Source of the DNA: Okeanomitos corallinicola TIOX110
GTDB lineage: Bacteria; Cyanobacteriota; Cyanobacteriia; Cyanobacteriales; Nostocaceae
Length of the DNA: 64,000 nt
Reading direction: 5' to 3'
Assembly (NCBI RefSeq): GCF_038050375.1
Contig: NZ_CP150886.1
Span: 2,831,318-2,895,317 of the forward strand
Numbering within the stretch: the first letter of the stretch is position 1; the number at the start of each line of letters is the position of its first letter. Below, one piece after another: positions 1 to 7,289 of this stretch. Position numbers and translations under genes: made by a program. The notes below the pieces were generated by a model. The model made no database searches. It had not been told where the DNA came from and saw nothing but the letters and a program-made list of their open reading frames with translations.

Positions 1-65
1 ATGGGTGATTGTTTGCAGACTAAACATCATAGTTCCAAAAAACATAGACAAATATCTCATGCCTT

Positions 66-1295
66 TCATTTGCCGGGAATAACCCCGACGGGGCGGACTA
101 CAACGCCCTCTATCCCTAGACTAAATGCTGTCGGGACTACTTTACGTAAAATATTCAAACTACCATTGACATCAGCATGAATCAATAAACCATTACCTGC
201 TCTATAAAGTTTAGTTTTGATTCTGCGACCACTAAATTTAACTTCTTTCGAGTCAACTTTGCCATAAGTAGGAATCACATCTTGGTCTAAAAAAGAAGCT
301 ACACTAGTGTAAGACTCCTCAGAAACCAATACATTTATCCCCACTAATTTCGCTTTATAACTCAACTGCTGTACAAATCGAGTATGGGGAATACAAACAA
401 AGTTTTGATTATTTCTACTGCCCAAATTCCCATTCTGTTTCCACAAGGGATTTTGACCTATTACTAAAGTGCCAATCCCACACTTGACTAAATGGTTAAT
501 AATTAAGCGACTGGCTTTATGCAGATAATCATCTACTCGAAAATTCCGTTTTTTAGTTAAACTTTGTAGTCGTTTAGAGGTCTTTTGATGTGCAGGTAGT
601 AAAGATTGTAAATTGGCTTTTCTTTGATTATAATAACGATTAATTGATTTGATAATCCGCCCGGAAACCAGAACTGGTATAAATCTCGGCTGGTTTGATG
701 TTAAGGTTGCTAGATTATCTATTCCTAAATCAATCGCTGCTATGGAATTAGGGTCTAAACCATAATCTGTTTCCTCTTTTTCATAGACAACTTCTACTAC
801 ATAATGGTCAATCTTGGGGACAATTCTTACTTGATTTAGATAACAATAATCTACTTTTGTAGGAATGTGAATCTGTGTTTGTGACAGATGAATCAACCCA
901 GATTTCATTTTGGGTTTACTCACTGCTTGGGCTGTATAAACTAATAAATGTCTGCCTTTTTCTTTGTGTTTATATTTAGGTAATTTGGGTCTGCCTAAAA
1001 ATTTAGATTTATCTGAGGCATAAGCTTTAATTGCTGCAAAAAAAGATGACCAGTTGCGATGTAGTCCTAATAATACTTGTTGGGCAACTTTGGCTGGTAA
1101 GGCCTGGTATGGTTCTGTCGCTTTTAATTGTTTTGCTAAACAATTGTAGTCAAGATATTTTTGAGCAAAGATGAAACTTTGGCGAATGTGAAAGTTAGCA
1201 TAATTGTAGAGGTTTTTGGCAGCAAAACATAATTTATCAATCTCCTGATAATGGGGATGATTTCTTTGAATGATATGCCGCTCTACTACTTGCAT
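66..1295 (-). CDS. tnpB: TnpB-like RNA-guided nuclease of an IS200/IS605-group element, without zinc-finger cysteines
   Basis: This 409-residue protein has the N-terminal helical/OrfB region, the RuvC-like core and the C-terminal signature of TnpB, the RNA-guided DNA nuclease of IS605-type elements. The three RuvC acidic residues are in place: D189 (AIDLGIDNLAT), E327 (EESYTS) and D375 (HADVNGSLNI). The two CxxC pairs that normally lie between the last two motifs are absent; the insert (residues 331-370) has no cysteine. No tnpA lies next to it. The 3' end of the gene (plus-strand 83-108) can form alternative GC hairpins (CCCC-GAC-GGGG or GGGCG/CGCCC), where a guide RNA scaffold would be expected, but the right end runs off the window. 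It is open throughout, so it is probably functional or recently so. Confidence 0.88.
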   Translation of the reverse strand: MQVVERHIIQRNHPHYQEIDKLCFAAKNLYNYANFHIRQSFIFAQKYLDYNCLAKQLKATEPYQALPAKVAQQVLLGLHRNWSSFFAAIKAYASDKSKFLGRPKLPKYKHKEKGRHLLVYTAQAVSKPKMKSGLIHLSQTQIHIPTKVDYCYLNQVRIVPKIDHYVVEVVYEKEETDYGLDPNSIAAIDLGIDNLATLTSNQPRFIPVLVSGRIIKSINRYYNQRKANLQSLLPAHQKTSKRLQSLTKKRNFRVDDYLHKASRLIINHLVKCGIGTLVIGQNPLWKQNGNLGSRNNQNFVCIPHTRFVQQLSYKAKLVGINVLVSEESYTSVASFLDQDVIPTYGKVDSKEVKFSGRRIKTKLYRAGNGLLIHADVNGSLNILRKVVPTAFSLGIEGVVVRPVGVIPGK

Positions 1296-1620
1296 ACACT
1301 AGCTAGTTTCTATGAATATTCGCCCATGTATACTAACATATCTTCGGGCTGATAATGCACAAAATTCTTGCTCAGTTCTCTTTGCACAAGAAAGTCTATA
1401 TGAGTGATTTTAGCTGACTTCTGTGTAATTAATGACTAGAGATGACTATATTTGTCTATAAATTCGGCGAAGTTTACCAATACCTAGTATGTGTACCCAA
1501 TGGAAGTTGAATTTATTGATGAATTGAGATCTAATACATTAGGAAAACATGAAATTCATCAGTTTTGCTCGAATTAGCTGTGTGTTTGTTTTGTTAAAAA
1601 CTCAACAACAAAAATAGGTT
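1296..1620. other. intergenic region between tnpB and the MscS gene
   Basis: This 325-base divergent spacer should contain the left end of the TnpB element and the promoters of both flanking genes. I see no open frame with coding character, no tnpA remnant and no convincing terminal inverted repeat. The left boundary of the element cannot be fixed from sequence alone. Confidence 0.5.
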
Positions 1621-2472
1621 ATGAATTTTCAAGAAATTACACAAGTTGCGATCGCACTGTTGACTACTTTAGGTCTCAAAGTAGTTGGTGCGATTATACT
1701 CTTCTTTATTGGTCTGAAATTAATTGAATTTTGTACGAGGTTTTTAAAACGTATCTTTAGAAGCCAACAGATTGAACCAACACTGATTACCTATCTATTA
1801 AACATCATTTCGGTAACCTTAAGAATTGTTTTAATTGTGGCAATTCTTGGCTTTTTTGGGATTGAAACAACTTCATTTGCTGCATTACTAGCTGCTGTTG
1901 GTATTGCTATTGGTGCTGCATGGGGTGGACTATTGGCTAACTTTGCAGCAGGAGCATTTTTAATTATTTTCCAGCCTTTCAAAGTTGGTGATTTTATTAC
2001 TGCTGGTGGTGTAACAGGAACGGTGACAGAAATTGGACTGTTTACAACCGCCGTAAATACATTAGATAACGTGATGACAATTGTCGCCAATAATAAAATA
2101 TTTTCTGATAATATTCAGAATTATTCATCCAATCCTTACCGTCGTGTTGATTTGCTGGCTCAACTTGCTCATGGTGTTGATCATAATCAAGCGATCGCAC
2201 TTTTAAAAGCTAAAATCAGCCAAATTCCCCATATTCTCGACAACCCAGGCCCAGATGTAGAAATTCTCACTTTTAACTTAGCTGGTCCGGTTCTGGCAGT
2301 ACGTCCCTATTGTCATAATGACCACTACTGGCAAGTTTATTTTGACACTAATAAAGCAATTCTAGAAACCTTTACAGAAGCGGGGTATTCAGTCCCTGAA
2401 CAACGTTATACAGTCAATGCTGCCACAAACGGCGCTCATTCTTTCATTCCTACGACATCAGAAATAGGTTGA
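1621..2472 (+). CDS. MscS-family small-conductance mechanosensitive channel
   Basis: The 283-residue protein has the minimal MscS plan: three membrane helices (about residues 12-36, 58-83 and a Gly/Ala-rich pore helix at about 86-112), then a beta domain with the family pattern around residues 118-140 (FQPFKVGDFITAGGVTGTV) and an alpha/beta C-terminal domain. The Gly/Ala packing of the pore helix (AAVGIAIGAAWGGLLAN) is typical of MscS. Such channels release osmolytes on hypo-osmotic shock in the inner membrane. The length equals that of the E. coli protein (286 aa). The gene stands alone, converging on the MotB-like gene. Confidence 0.92.
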   Translation: MNFQEITQVAIALLTTLGLKVVGAIILFFIGLKLIEFCTRFLKRIFRSQQIEPTLITYLLNIISVTLRIVLIVAILGFFGIETTSFAALLAAVGIAIGAAWGGLLANFAAGAFLIIFQPFKVGDFITAGGVTGTVTEIGLFTTAVNTLDNVMTIVANNKIFSDNIQNYSSNPYRRVDLLAQLAHGVDHNQAIALLKAKISQIPHILDNPGPDVEILTFNLAGPVLAVRPYCHNDHYWQVYFDTNKAILETFTEAGYSVPEQRYTVNAATNGAHSFIPTTSEIG

Positions 2473-2584
2473 GAGTGATGTAAATTTTAACAGCGGTGCT
2501 GAATCATGGGATGATTTTGTTGAATGGGGAACGAAGTTTGAGTGTTTCCAGCAATTCATCCCGCCAATATGTAACGCTAGTATT

Positions 2585-3310
2585 TTATTTATCAGGTGTA
2601 ATGTACTCACCAAGTTGAGCAAAACGTATTTCTATCCTTCTACGTTTATCATTTTCTATTCTATCTATTGTGGCAAATCCTTGATCATTCGGTAAAAAAA
2701 GTTGTGCGGCGGAATATGCTCGAAACTGTATTTGCTTGAATCGTTTTGAATTACTTTTACTTTGTGCTTTTTGTAGTTCTTTGACTACTGCTAACGCACG
2801 CATTAAACCTAAATCAGTGTTAGAACCTGCACACAGAATAGCAACATTTTTATTTTTTATAGCTACATTTTCTAGGTTTTTATCTAAATTACTACTGCTT
2901 TGATTCTTACATTCGGGAGTTCTAAAATTTCCTAATGGTTGTCCATCAGTATGTCCAATTATTTCAATTACATCAACTTGTTTATCACTATTTTCTAAAT
3001 CTGCTAAATTTTTGGTAATTAATTTTAAAATCATCCCATCTTGACCATTTTTATAAATATCATCTTGTAAATTTCTGGGTAAAACTGCACTACCAGAAGG
3101 AAAGCTATATTTATCTGCGGGGAGGGAAATAATTGTTGGTTTATTATTTTTAGATATTGGATCAATAGGTGTTTTTTGTGATAACTGAGCAACAACAAAT
3201 AAAAGTAGTAATGTGATAATCATAAACGCATTGGACATTAAATCTGTGAAGGATGTCCACACAGTAAATGTTTCTGTGGTATTAGATTTTTTTCTAGTTA
3301 ATCTCGGCAT
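2585..3310 (-). CDS. MotB/ZorB-like membrane protein with OmpA domain
   Basis: The 241-residue protein has one N-terminal membrane helix (about residues 20-43) and a periplasmic OmpA/MotB peptidoglycan-binding domain (about 90-235). D23 in the FTDLMSNAFM segment aligns with the proton-carrying Asp of MotB (ADFM in E. coli). The OmpA domain shows EIIGHTDGQPLG and a terminal RRRIEIRF. A Cys/Asn-rich insert (about 130-160) lies between the first strands. The gene follows the MotA-like gene by 27 bases and forms a stator-like pair with it. No flagellar genes are near, so a role outside motility is likely. ZorB of Zorya antiphage systems has the same architecture; TolR/ExbD-like functions are the alternative. 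Confidence 0.8.
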   Translation of the reverse strand: MPRLTRKKSNTTETFTVWTSFTDLMSNAFMIITLLLLFVVAQLSQKTPIDPISKNNKPTIISLPADKYSFPSGSAVLPRNLQDDIYKNGQDGMILKLITKNLADLENSDKQVDVIEIIGHTDGQPLGNFRTPECKNQSSSNLDKNLENVAIKNKNVAILCAGSNTDLGLMRALAVVKELQKAQSKSNSKRFKQIQFRAYSAAQLFLPNDQGFATIDRIENDKRRRIEIRFAQLGEYITPDK

Positions 3311-3337
3311 TTTACCATTCCCAATTCATCTAATTAA

Positions 3338-4786
3338 TTAGTTGTTTGATTGTTGGTTACTTTGATTGGAATTTAATAGAATAGATAAATTATTATTAAT
3401 TTGTTCCATCATTTTTATATTTTGATTAAATTGATTAGCGATAGTTTGTAATTGGTTAACTTGATTTCCTAGCATATTTGCTAATTGAGGTAAATTTGTA
3501 TTAGATGACTGGGTAGCATTGGTAATTACTCCTGATAATTGTTGTAAGTTATTATTGTAATCTCCGATTTGTGAACTATGTTGATTTAAGGAATCTACAA
3601 CTTGATTGATATTAGTCTGGAACGACTGGGTAGATGTGGAAAGATTTTGAGAGTTTTGTACCAGACGTTGTGAAACAGAATCTAGATTTTGTTGATTATT
3701 TTGAATCAGGTTTTGTAATTGATTCGAATTATTAACTATTGTCTGACTGAGATTATTTAATTGTTCTGTATTTTGTTGACTGAATTTTTCTACTGTTTGG
3801 CAGTTATTTACTAAAGTATCAGTGACTTTCTGGAGATTTTTGCCATGAGTTTGCAATGATAATGTTGATTTTTCAAATGATGTTGCAGATGTGGATAATG
3901 ATGATGTTAAATCAGCAAATTGTGTACTTAAAGTTGCAATGTTATTAGTTGCGTTATTTAAAACATTTGCGCCGGTTTGCATTGTTTGGGAAGATTGATT
4001 AACAATGGTTTGAAAGTTGTTTGCTGATGTGTTGATTTTATTGGTTGCGTTAGTGATGGCATTTTCAAAAGTTTCTGTATTTCTTTGTAAGCTTGATAAA
4101 AATGTATTTAATGTTTGGGAGTAGTTATCAATAGATTTGATTAACTGATCAATTTTACTTTCGTTGTTAAGTAAAACTTCATTATCAATATAATGTTCTA
4201 AGGAAGTAAGCAAATTATCTTTCTGTATTTCTAAATCAGAAGTAGGATAAAATTTAACCAATAAAGAACTACAAGCTAATGCTATTAAGCTACTAATAAA
4301 AGCAATGGCCATTGAAACAATAATATCTGCCAATATTGTTTGTATTTCTATTGCTCCTCTGGTATTCAAAGCGATTAAAACTAGATTTAGTGTAATTCCT
4401 GTAAAAGTTCCGATTAATCCAATAGATAACAGAAGATTAGGTAAGGATTGATAATATAATTTCTGTTTTTCCCAAGTTCTAAACTCTTGATTTTTAGCAC
4501 ATTTTTCATCAATTAAAGCTCCCCTATTGATTTGCTCATATTTATTAACATTTCGATCATAAAAATATTTGATTTCATTTTTTAAAGTATTCTCTAAATT
4601 AGCAATTTGACGATTTAATTCTCTCTTTTTTCTCACACCATCCCATGTTAATTGAATGGTTAATCCCACAAATCCAATCACTACTAAATAAGAAAAATAT
4701 GGTCTAGTTGATGGAACAAAAGAATAAATCAGAAGTAACACCACACCGATGGTTAATAGAGCATTGCGAATAGTAGCAGTATTCAT
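3338..4786 (-). CDS. MotA/TolQ/ExbB-like (ZorA-like) proton channel with long coiled-coil tail
   Basis: The 482-residue protein has two N-terminal helices (about 7-22 and 31-48), a charged cytoplasmic segment, and two further helices at about 115-140 and 150-176. These carry the family patterns LLLSIGLIGTFTG and IIVSMAIAFISSLIAL. From about 185 to the end is a long Asn/Gln/Ser/Thr-rich heptad region (roughly 300 residues), far more than MotA (about 295 aa in total) has. A 5:2 channel with the downstream MotB-like protein is the natural expectation. The long helical tail matches ZorA of Zorya, in which the tail projects into the cytoplasm, but no ZorC, ZorD or ZorE is recognisable beside it. 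Confidence 0.78.
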   Translation of the reverse strand: MNTATIRNALLTIGVVLLLIYSFVPSTRPYFSYLVVIGFVGLTIQLTWDGVRKKRELNRQIANLENTLKNEIKYFYDRNVNKYEQINRGALIDEKCAKNQEFRTWEKQKLYYQSLPNLLLSIGLIGTFTGITLNLVLIALNTRGAIEIQTILADIIVSMAIAFISSLIALACSSLLVKFYPTSDLEIQKDNLLTSLEHYIDNEVLLNNESKIDQLIKSIDNYSQTLNTFLSSLQRNTETFENAITNATNKINTSANNFQTIVNQSSQTMQTGANVLNNATNNIATLSTQFADLTSSLSTSATSFEKSTLSLQTHGKNLQKVTDTLVNNCQTVEKFSQQNTEQLNNLSQTIVNNSNQLQNLIQNNQQNLDSVSQRLVQNSQNLSTSTQSFQTNINQVVDSLNQHSSQIGDYNNNLQQLSGVITNATQSSNTNLPQLANMLGNQVNQLQTIANQFNQNIKMMEQINNNLSILLNSNQSNQQSNN

Positions 4787-4950
4787 GGGCTTGGTTTTTG
4801 ATTGATTTCGTAAAAATACTTAATTAACTACTCAATTTTAGTTTCAACAATCATAACATATTTGGTATAGTATAGATTAAGTAAAATTTCTTAATCTCTG
4901 GTTATTGCTGAGATGAGATTGGGGATAATCTCTGTGATGGTAGGTAAGAT
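4787..4950. promoter_or_regulatory. divergent promoter region between the ZorA-like gene and the kinase gene
   Basis: The MotA-like gene and the kinase gene are transcribed away from each other from this 164-base AT-rich spacer. It must contain both promoters, which suggests co-regulation. I cannot assign individual -10/-35 boxes with confidence; the segment around 4890-4935 contains repeated GAGAT/ATCTC half sites that could bind a regulator. Confidence 0.4.
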
Positions 4951-5958
4951 ATGAATACAGTATCAAACTTGGTTGTTGGAAAGTACGAACTGATCGAATC
5001 ATTGGGAGAAGGTGCTTTTGGTAAAACCTATTTAGCGCAGGATCAGCAAGGTAACAAATATGCTGTTAAAAAATTCATATTTTTTAGTAGTAATTCTAGG
5101 GAAATGGCGATCGCAAAACGCAAGTTTAATGACGAGGTAAAAAGTTTACAAAAATTAAATCATCCACAAATTCCCCAATTTGTAGAATATATAGAAGAAG
5201 AACAAGAATTTTACTTAGTGCAACAATATATTAACGGTAAAACATTAAGGGAAAAACTACATATCCATGGAAAAATTAGTCTTCAAGCAGCACATCAAAT
5301 ACTAATAGATTTGTTGAAAATTATTGATTATCTTCACCAACAAAATATTATCCATCGTGATATTAAACCAGATAATATTATGATAAATGATCAGGGTAAT
5401 TTATTTTTAATTGACTTTGGTGCAGTCAAAGAAATTATTTCTCATGCTACAAAATTACAAATAAAAGCTACTAGAATTCATACTCCTGGATATGCACCTA
5501 TAGAACAAATTCACGGTGAACCACAATTTAATAGCGATATTTATGCACTGGGAATGACAATAATTGAATTAATGACGGGATTAAAACCTGATCATTTTAG
5601 TGATCCTTGGTATCGAGATATTTCTCTTAGTGATAATTTGAGAGATATTTTATGCAAAATGATTGATGAAGATTACCATACCAGATATAAATCAGCAGCA
5701 GATGTAATCCAAGATTTAGAAAAACAAAACTCTGCAAAAACTATCCCTATCATTCCAATTATTCCAACTCCTGATATTGATCCAGAATCAGTCAATGAGA
5801 TGATTTGGTTTGTGCTTCTGTTTATATTAATATTCCTCTCTATTTTTCATACATTCATGTTACCTACATTCAAAAACAAAGAACATGAAGAACAGCAATC
5901 TTTGTCAACAAATAATAAGATTCCAGATTTCTTTTATGATCGTGTGAATAAGTTGTAA
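4951..5958 (+). CDS. Hanks-type serine/threonine protein kinase, membrane anchored
   Basis: The 335-residue protein is a complete eukaryotic-type kinase domain (about 12-260) followed by a single C-terminal membrane helix (about 285-306) and a short polar tail. It has the glycine loop LGEGAFGKTY, ATP-binding K40, the catalytic loop HRDIKPDN (D137, N142) and DFG at 155-157, so it should be active. There are no PASTA, FGE or WD repeats. The gene diverges from the MotA/MotB-like operon through a 164-base spacer; control of that motor is possible but is inference. Cyanobacteria carry many such kinases, so the adjacency could be chance. Confidence 0.9.
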   Translation: MNTVSNLVVGKYELIESLGEGAFGKTYLAQDQQGNKYAVKKFIFFSSNSREMAIAKRKFNDEVKSLQKLNHPQIPQFVEYIEEEQEFYLVQQYINGKTLREKLHIHGKISLQAAHQILIDLLKIIDYLHQQNIIHRDIKPDNIMINDQGNLFLIDFGAVKEIISHATKLQIKATRIHTPGYAPIEQIHGEPQFNSDIYALGMTIIELMTGLKPDHFSDPWYRDISLSDNLRDILCKMIDEDYHTRYKSAADVIQDLEKQNSAKTIPIIPIIPTPDIDPESVNEMIWFVLLFILIFLSIFHTFMLPTFKNKEHEEQQSLSTNNKIPDFFYDRVNKL

Positions 5959-5997
5959 ATTGATTCCAGAAGCAGGGGATCTGGGTATTAAAAAATG

Positions 5998-6702
5998 CTA
6001 ATTAATCTCATCTGGGTTAACTCCTAATTCCCTTAATTTTTGAGCTAATTTCTCAGATTTTAATCTTTCTTGCTGTACCAATTCTTCAGGAGTTGCTAAT
6101 CTTTCACCTTGTTGATTATACCAATATAACCATTCTCTAGTTCTTCCTAAATAAGTACCTCTCTCCTTTCCTAAAGCTAAACCAATTTCTGGCATCCATA
6201 CCCGTCCGTCAGGTTGTAAAATGTATTCCTTATTTTCTAACTTATACACTTCCAAAGGTTGACGTTTACGCCGATATTGACGATTAGGAACATAAATTGC
6301 ATAATATAAAATCCCTAATTTGGCATAGTCAACTTTTTTCCTTTCATATTCACCACCGTAGGTTTTAGAAACTACTTCTAAAGCAAAAATTGGGGCAATA
6401 TTATCTTCTTCCCAAAATACATAACTTAAACGTCCTTCTTCACCAATAAAACGTTCAACTCCCAAACTCAAAAAACCGTCAGGTACTAATGGTGGTTGAC
6501 TTGGTGCATAATAAATACCCATATCTACACCAAAAAACCAATCATTTCTATTTTGCCAAACTAAGGCTAAAATAGCTTCTAATAAATTAGGAATGAGGTT
6601 TTGTAATTCGTTATCCACTGGAGTATCATCAGAGTCAGGAAGTTCCGCAGAAGATGGAAGACATTGACGCAAGTTGTAATTTAGCATAATCGTCTTCACC
6701 AT
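5998..6702 (-). CDS. Uma2-family (DUF820) endonuclease-like protein
   Basis: This 234-residue protein belongs to the Uma2/DUF820 family, a PD-(D/E)XK-fold group greatly expanded in cyanobacteria. The putative catalytic set is visible: Asp in VPDGFLSLG, Glu in FALEVVSKT and Lys in KKVDYAKLG. A short coiled segment (about 205-228) follows the fold. The biological role of the family is not established, although many members sit near mobile or defence genes, as here. The gene converges on the kinase gene (39-base gap). Confidence 0.85.
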   Translation of the reverse strand: MVKTIMLNYNLRQCLPSSAELPDSDDTPVDNELQNLIPNLLEAILALVWQNRNDWFFGVDMGIYYAPSQPPLVPDGFLSLGVERFIGEEGRLSYVFWEEDNIAPIFALEVVSKTYGGEYERKKVDYAKLGILYYAIYVPNRQYRRKRQPLEVYKLENKEYILQPDGRVWMPEIGLALGKERGTYLGRTREWLYWYNQQGERLATPEELVQQERLKSEKLAQKLRELGVNPDEIN

Positions 6703-6804
6703 AACGATAATATGTTGATTTTAACATAAAATAAAATATATAATTTGGATATCTGAATGATTATTTATTTATGTTATGATGATAAATAATAACAACAAAT
6801 ACCT

Positions 6805-7087
6805 GTGGGAGTTTTAGCAATCACTACCCTTAACACCATCAATTTACCCGATGAATTATATCAAGAATTGGAAAAATTAGCTCAAGCTAAAAATGAGTCT
6901 ATAGAATCTCAAATTGTGGTACTTTTACAAAAAGCCTTACAGATACAAAAAACAGCGAACAGAAGTACAACACAGAAATCATGTTTTAAAAGTATTAGAA
7001 GAAAGTCAAAACATTCGACGCTTAAACCCAGTAGATTTTGGATTACCAGATAGTACAGAAATGATTAGAGAAGATAGAGACAGATGA
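6805..7087 (+). pseudogene. broken antitoxin gene (frameshifted)
   Basis: The first part reads as a small ribbon-helix-helix-like antitoxin (NLPDELYQELEKLAQAKNES) from about 6841. That frame then drifts into non-homologous sequence and stops at 7053. The next frame continues sensibly to a stop at 7085-7087 with an antitoxin-like tail (LNPVDFGLPDSTEMI). One small indel, perhaps in the A-run near 6948-6953, would rejoin them. The GTG at 6805 is the only start seen and is doubtful. The stop overlaps the ATG of the toxin remnant (ATGA), the usual arrangement in vapBC-like operons. Confidence 0.65.
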
Positions 7088-7143
7088 CCAATATTATTCA
7101 ATCTGTACTAGATACTACAGTCTTAATCTTATACGGTTGGTAA
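7084..7143 (+). pseudogene. remnant of a PIN-type toxin gene
   Basis: An ATG overlapping the antitoxin stop opens a 19-codon frame reading MTNIIQSVLDTTVLILYGW and then TAA. The LDTTV segment is the start of a PIN (VapC-like) domain, whose first catalytic Asp lies in such a strand. Everything downstream is lost. With the frameshifted antitoxin it marks a dead toxin-antitoxin locus. Confidence 0.55.
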
Positions 7144-7289
7144 ATTCCTCTAATTTTACACATTCTTCATTCAACACTTAATTTTCTAGTTAAAAATACT
7201 GAAAAATTCATATCAGTATAATCTCACTGTTCACAGCCTATAGATGATGATAATTTAACAGCATTAATTATCTTATACAGGCAAAACAA

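Noticed and set aside
1-1300. Complete IS605 element
   Set aside because: No tnpA and no convincing left end; the right end lies outside the window.
2585-4786. Flagellar motor stator genes
   Set aside because: No other flagellar gene is present, cyanobacteria have none, and the MotA-like tail is far too long.
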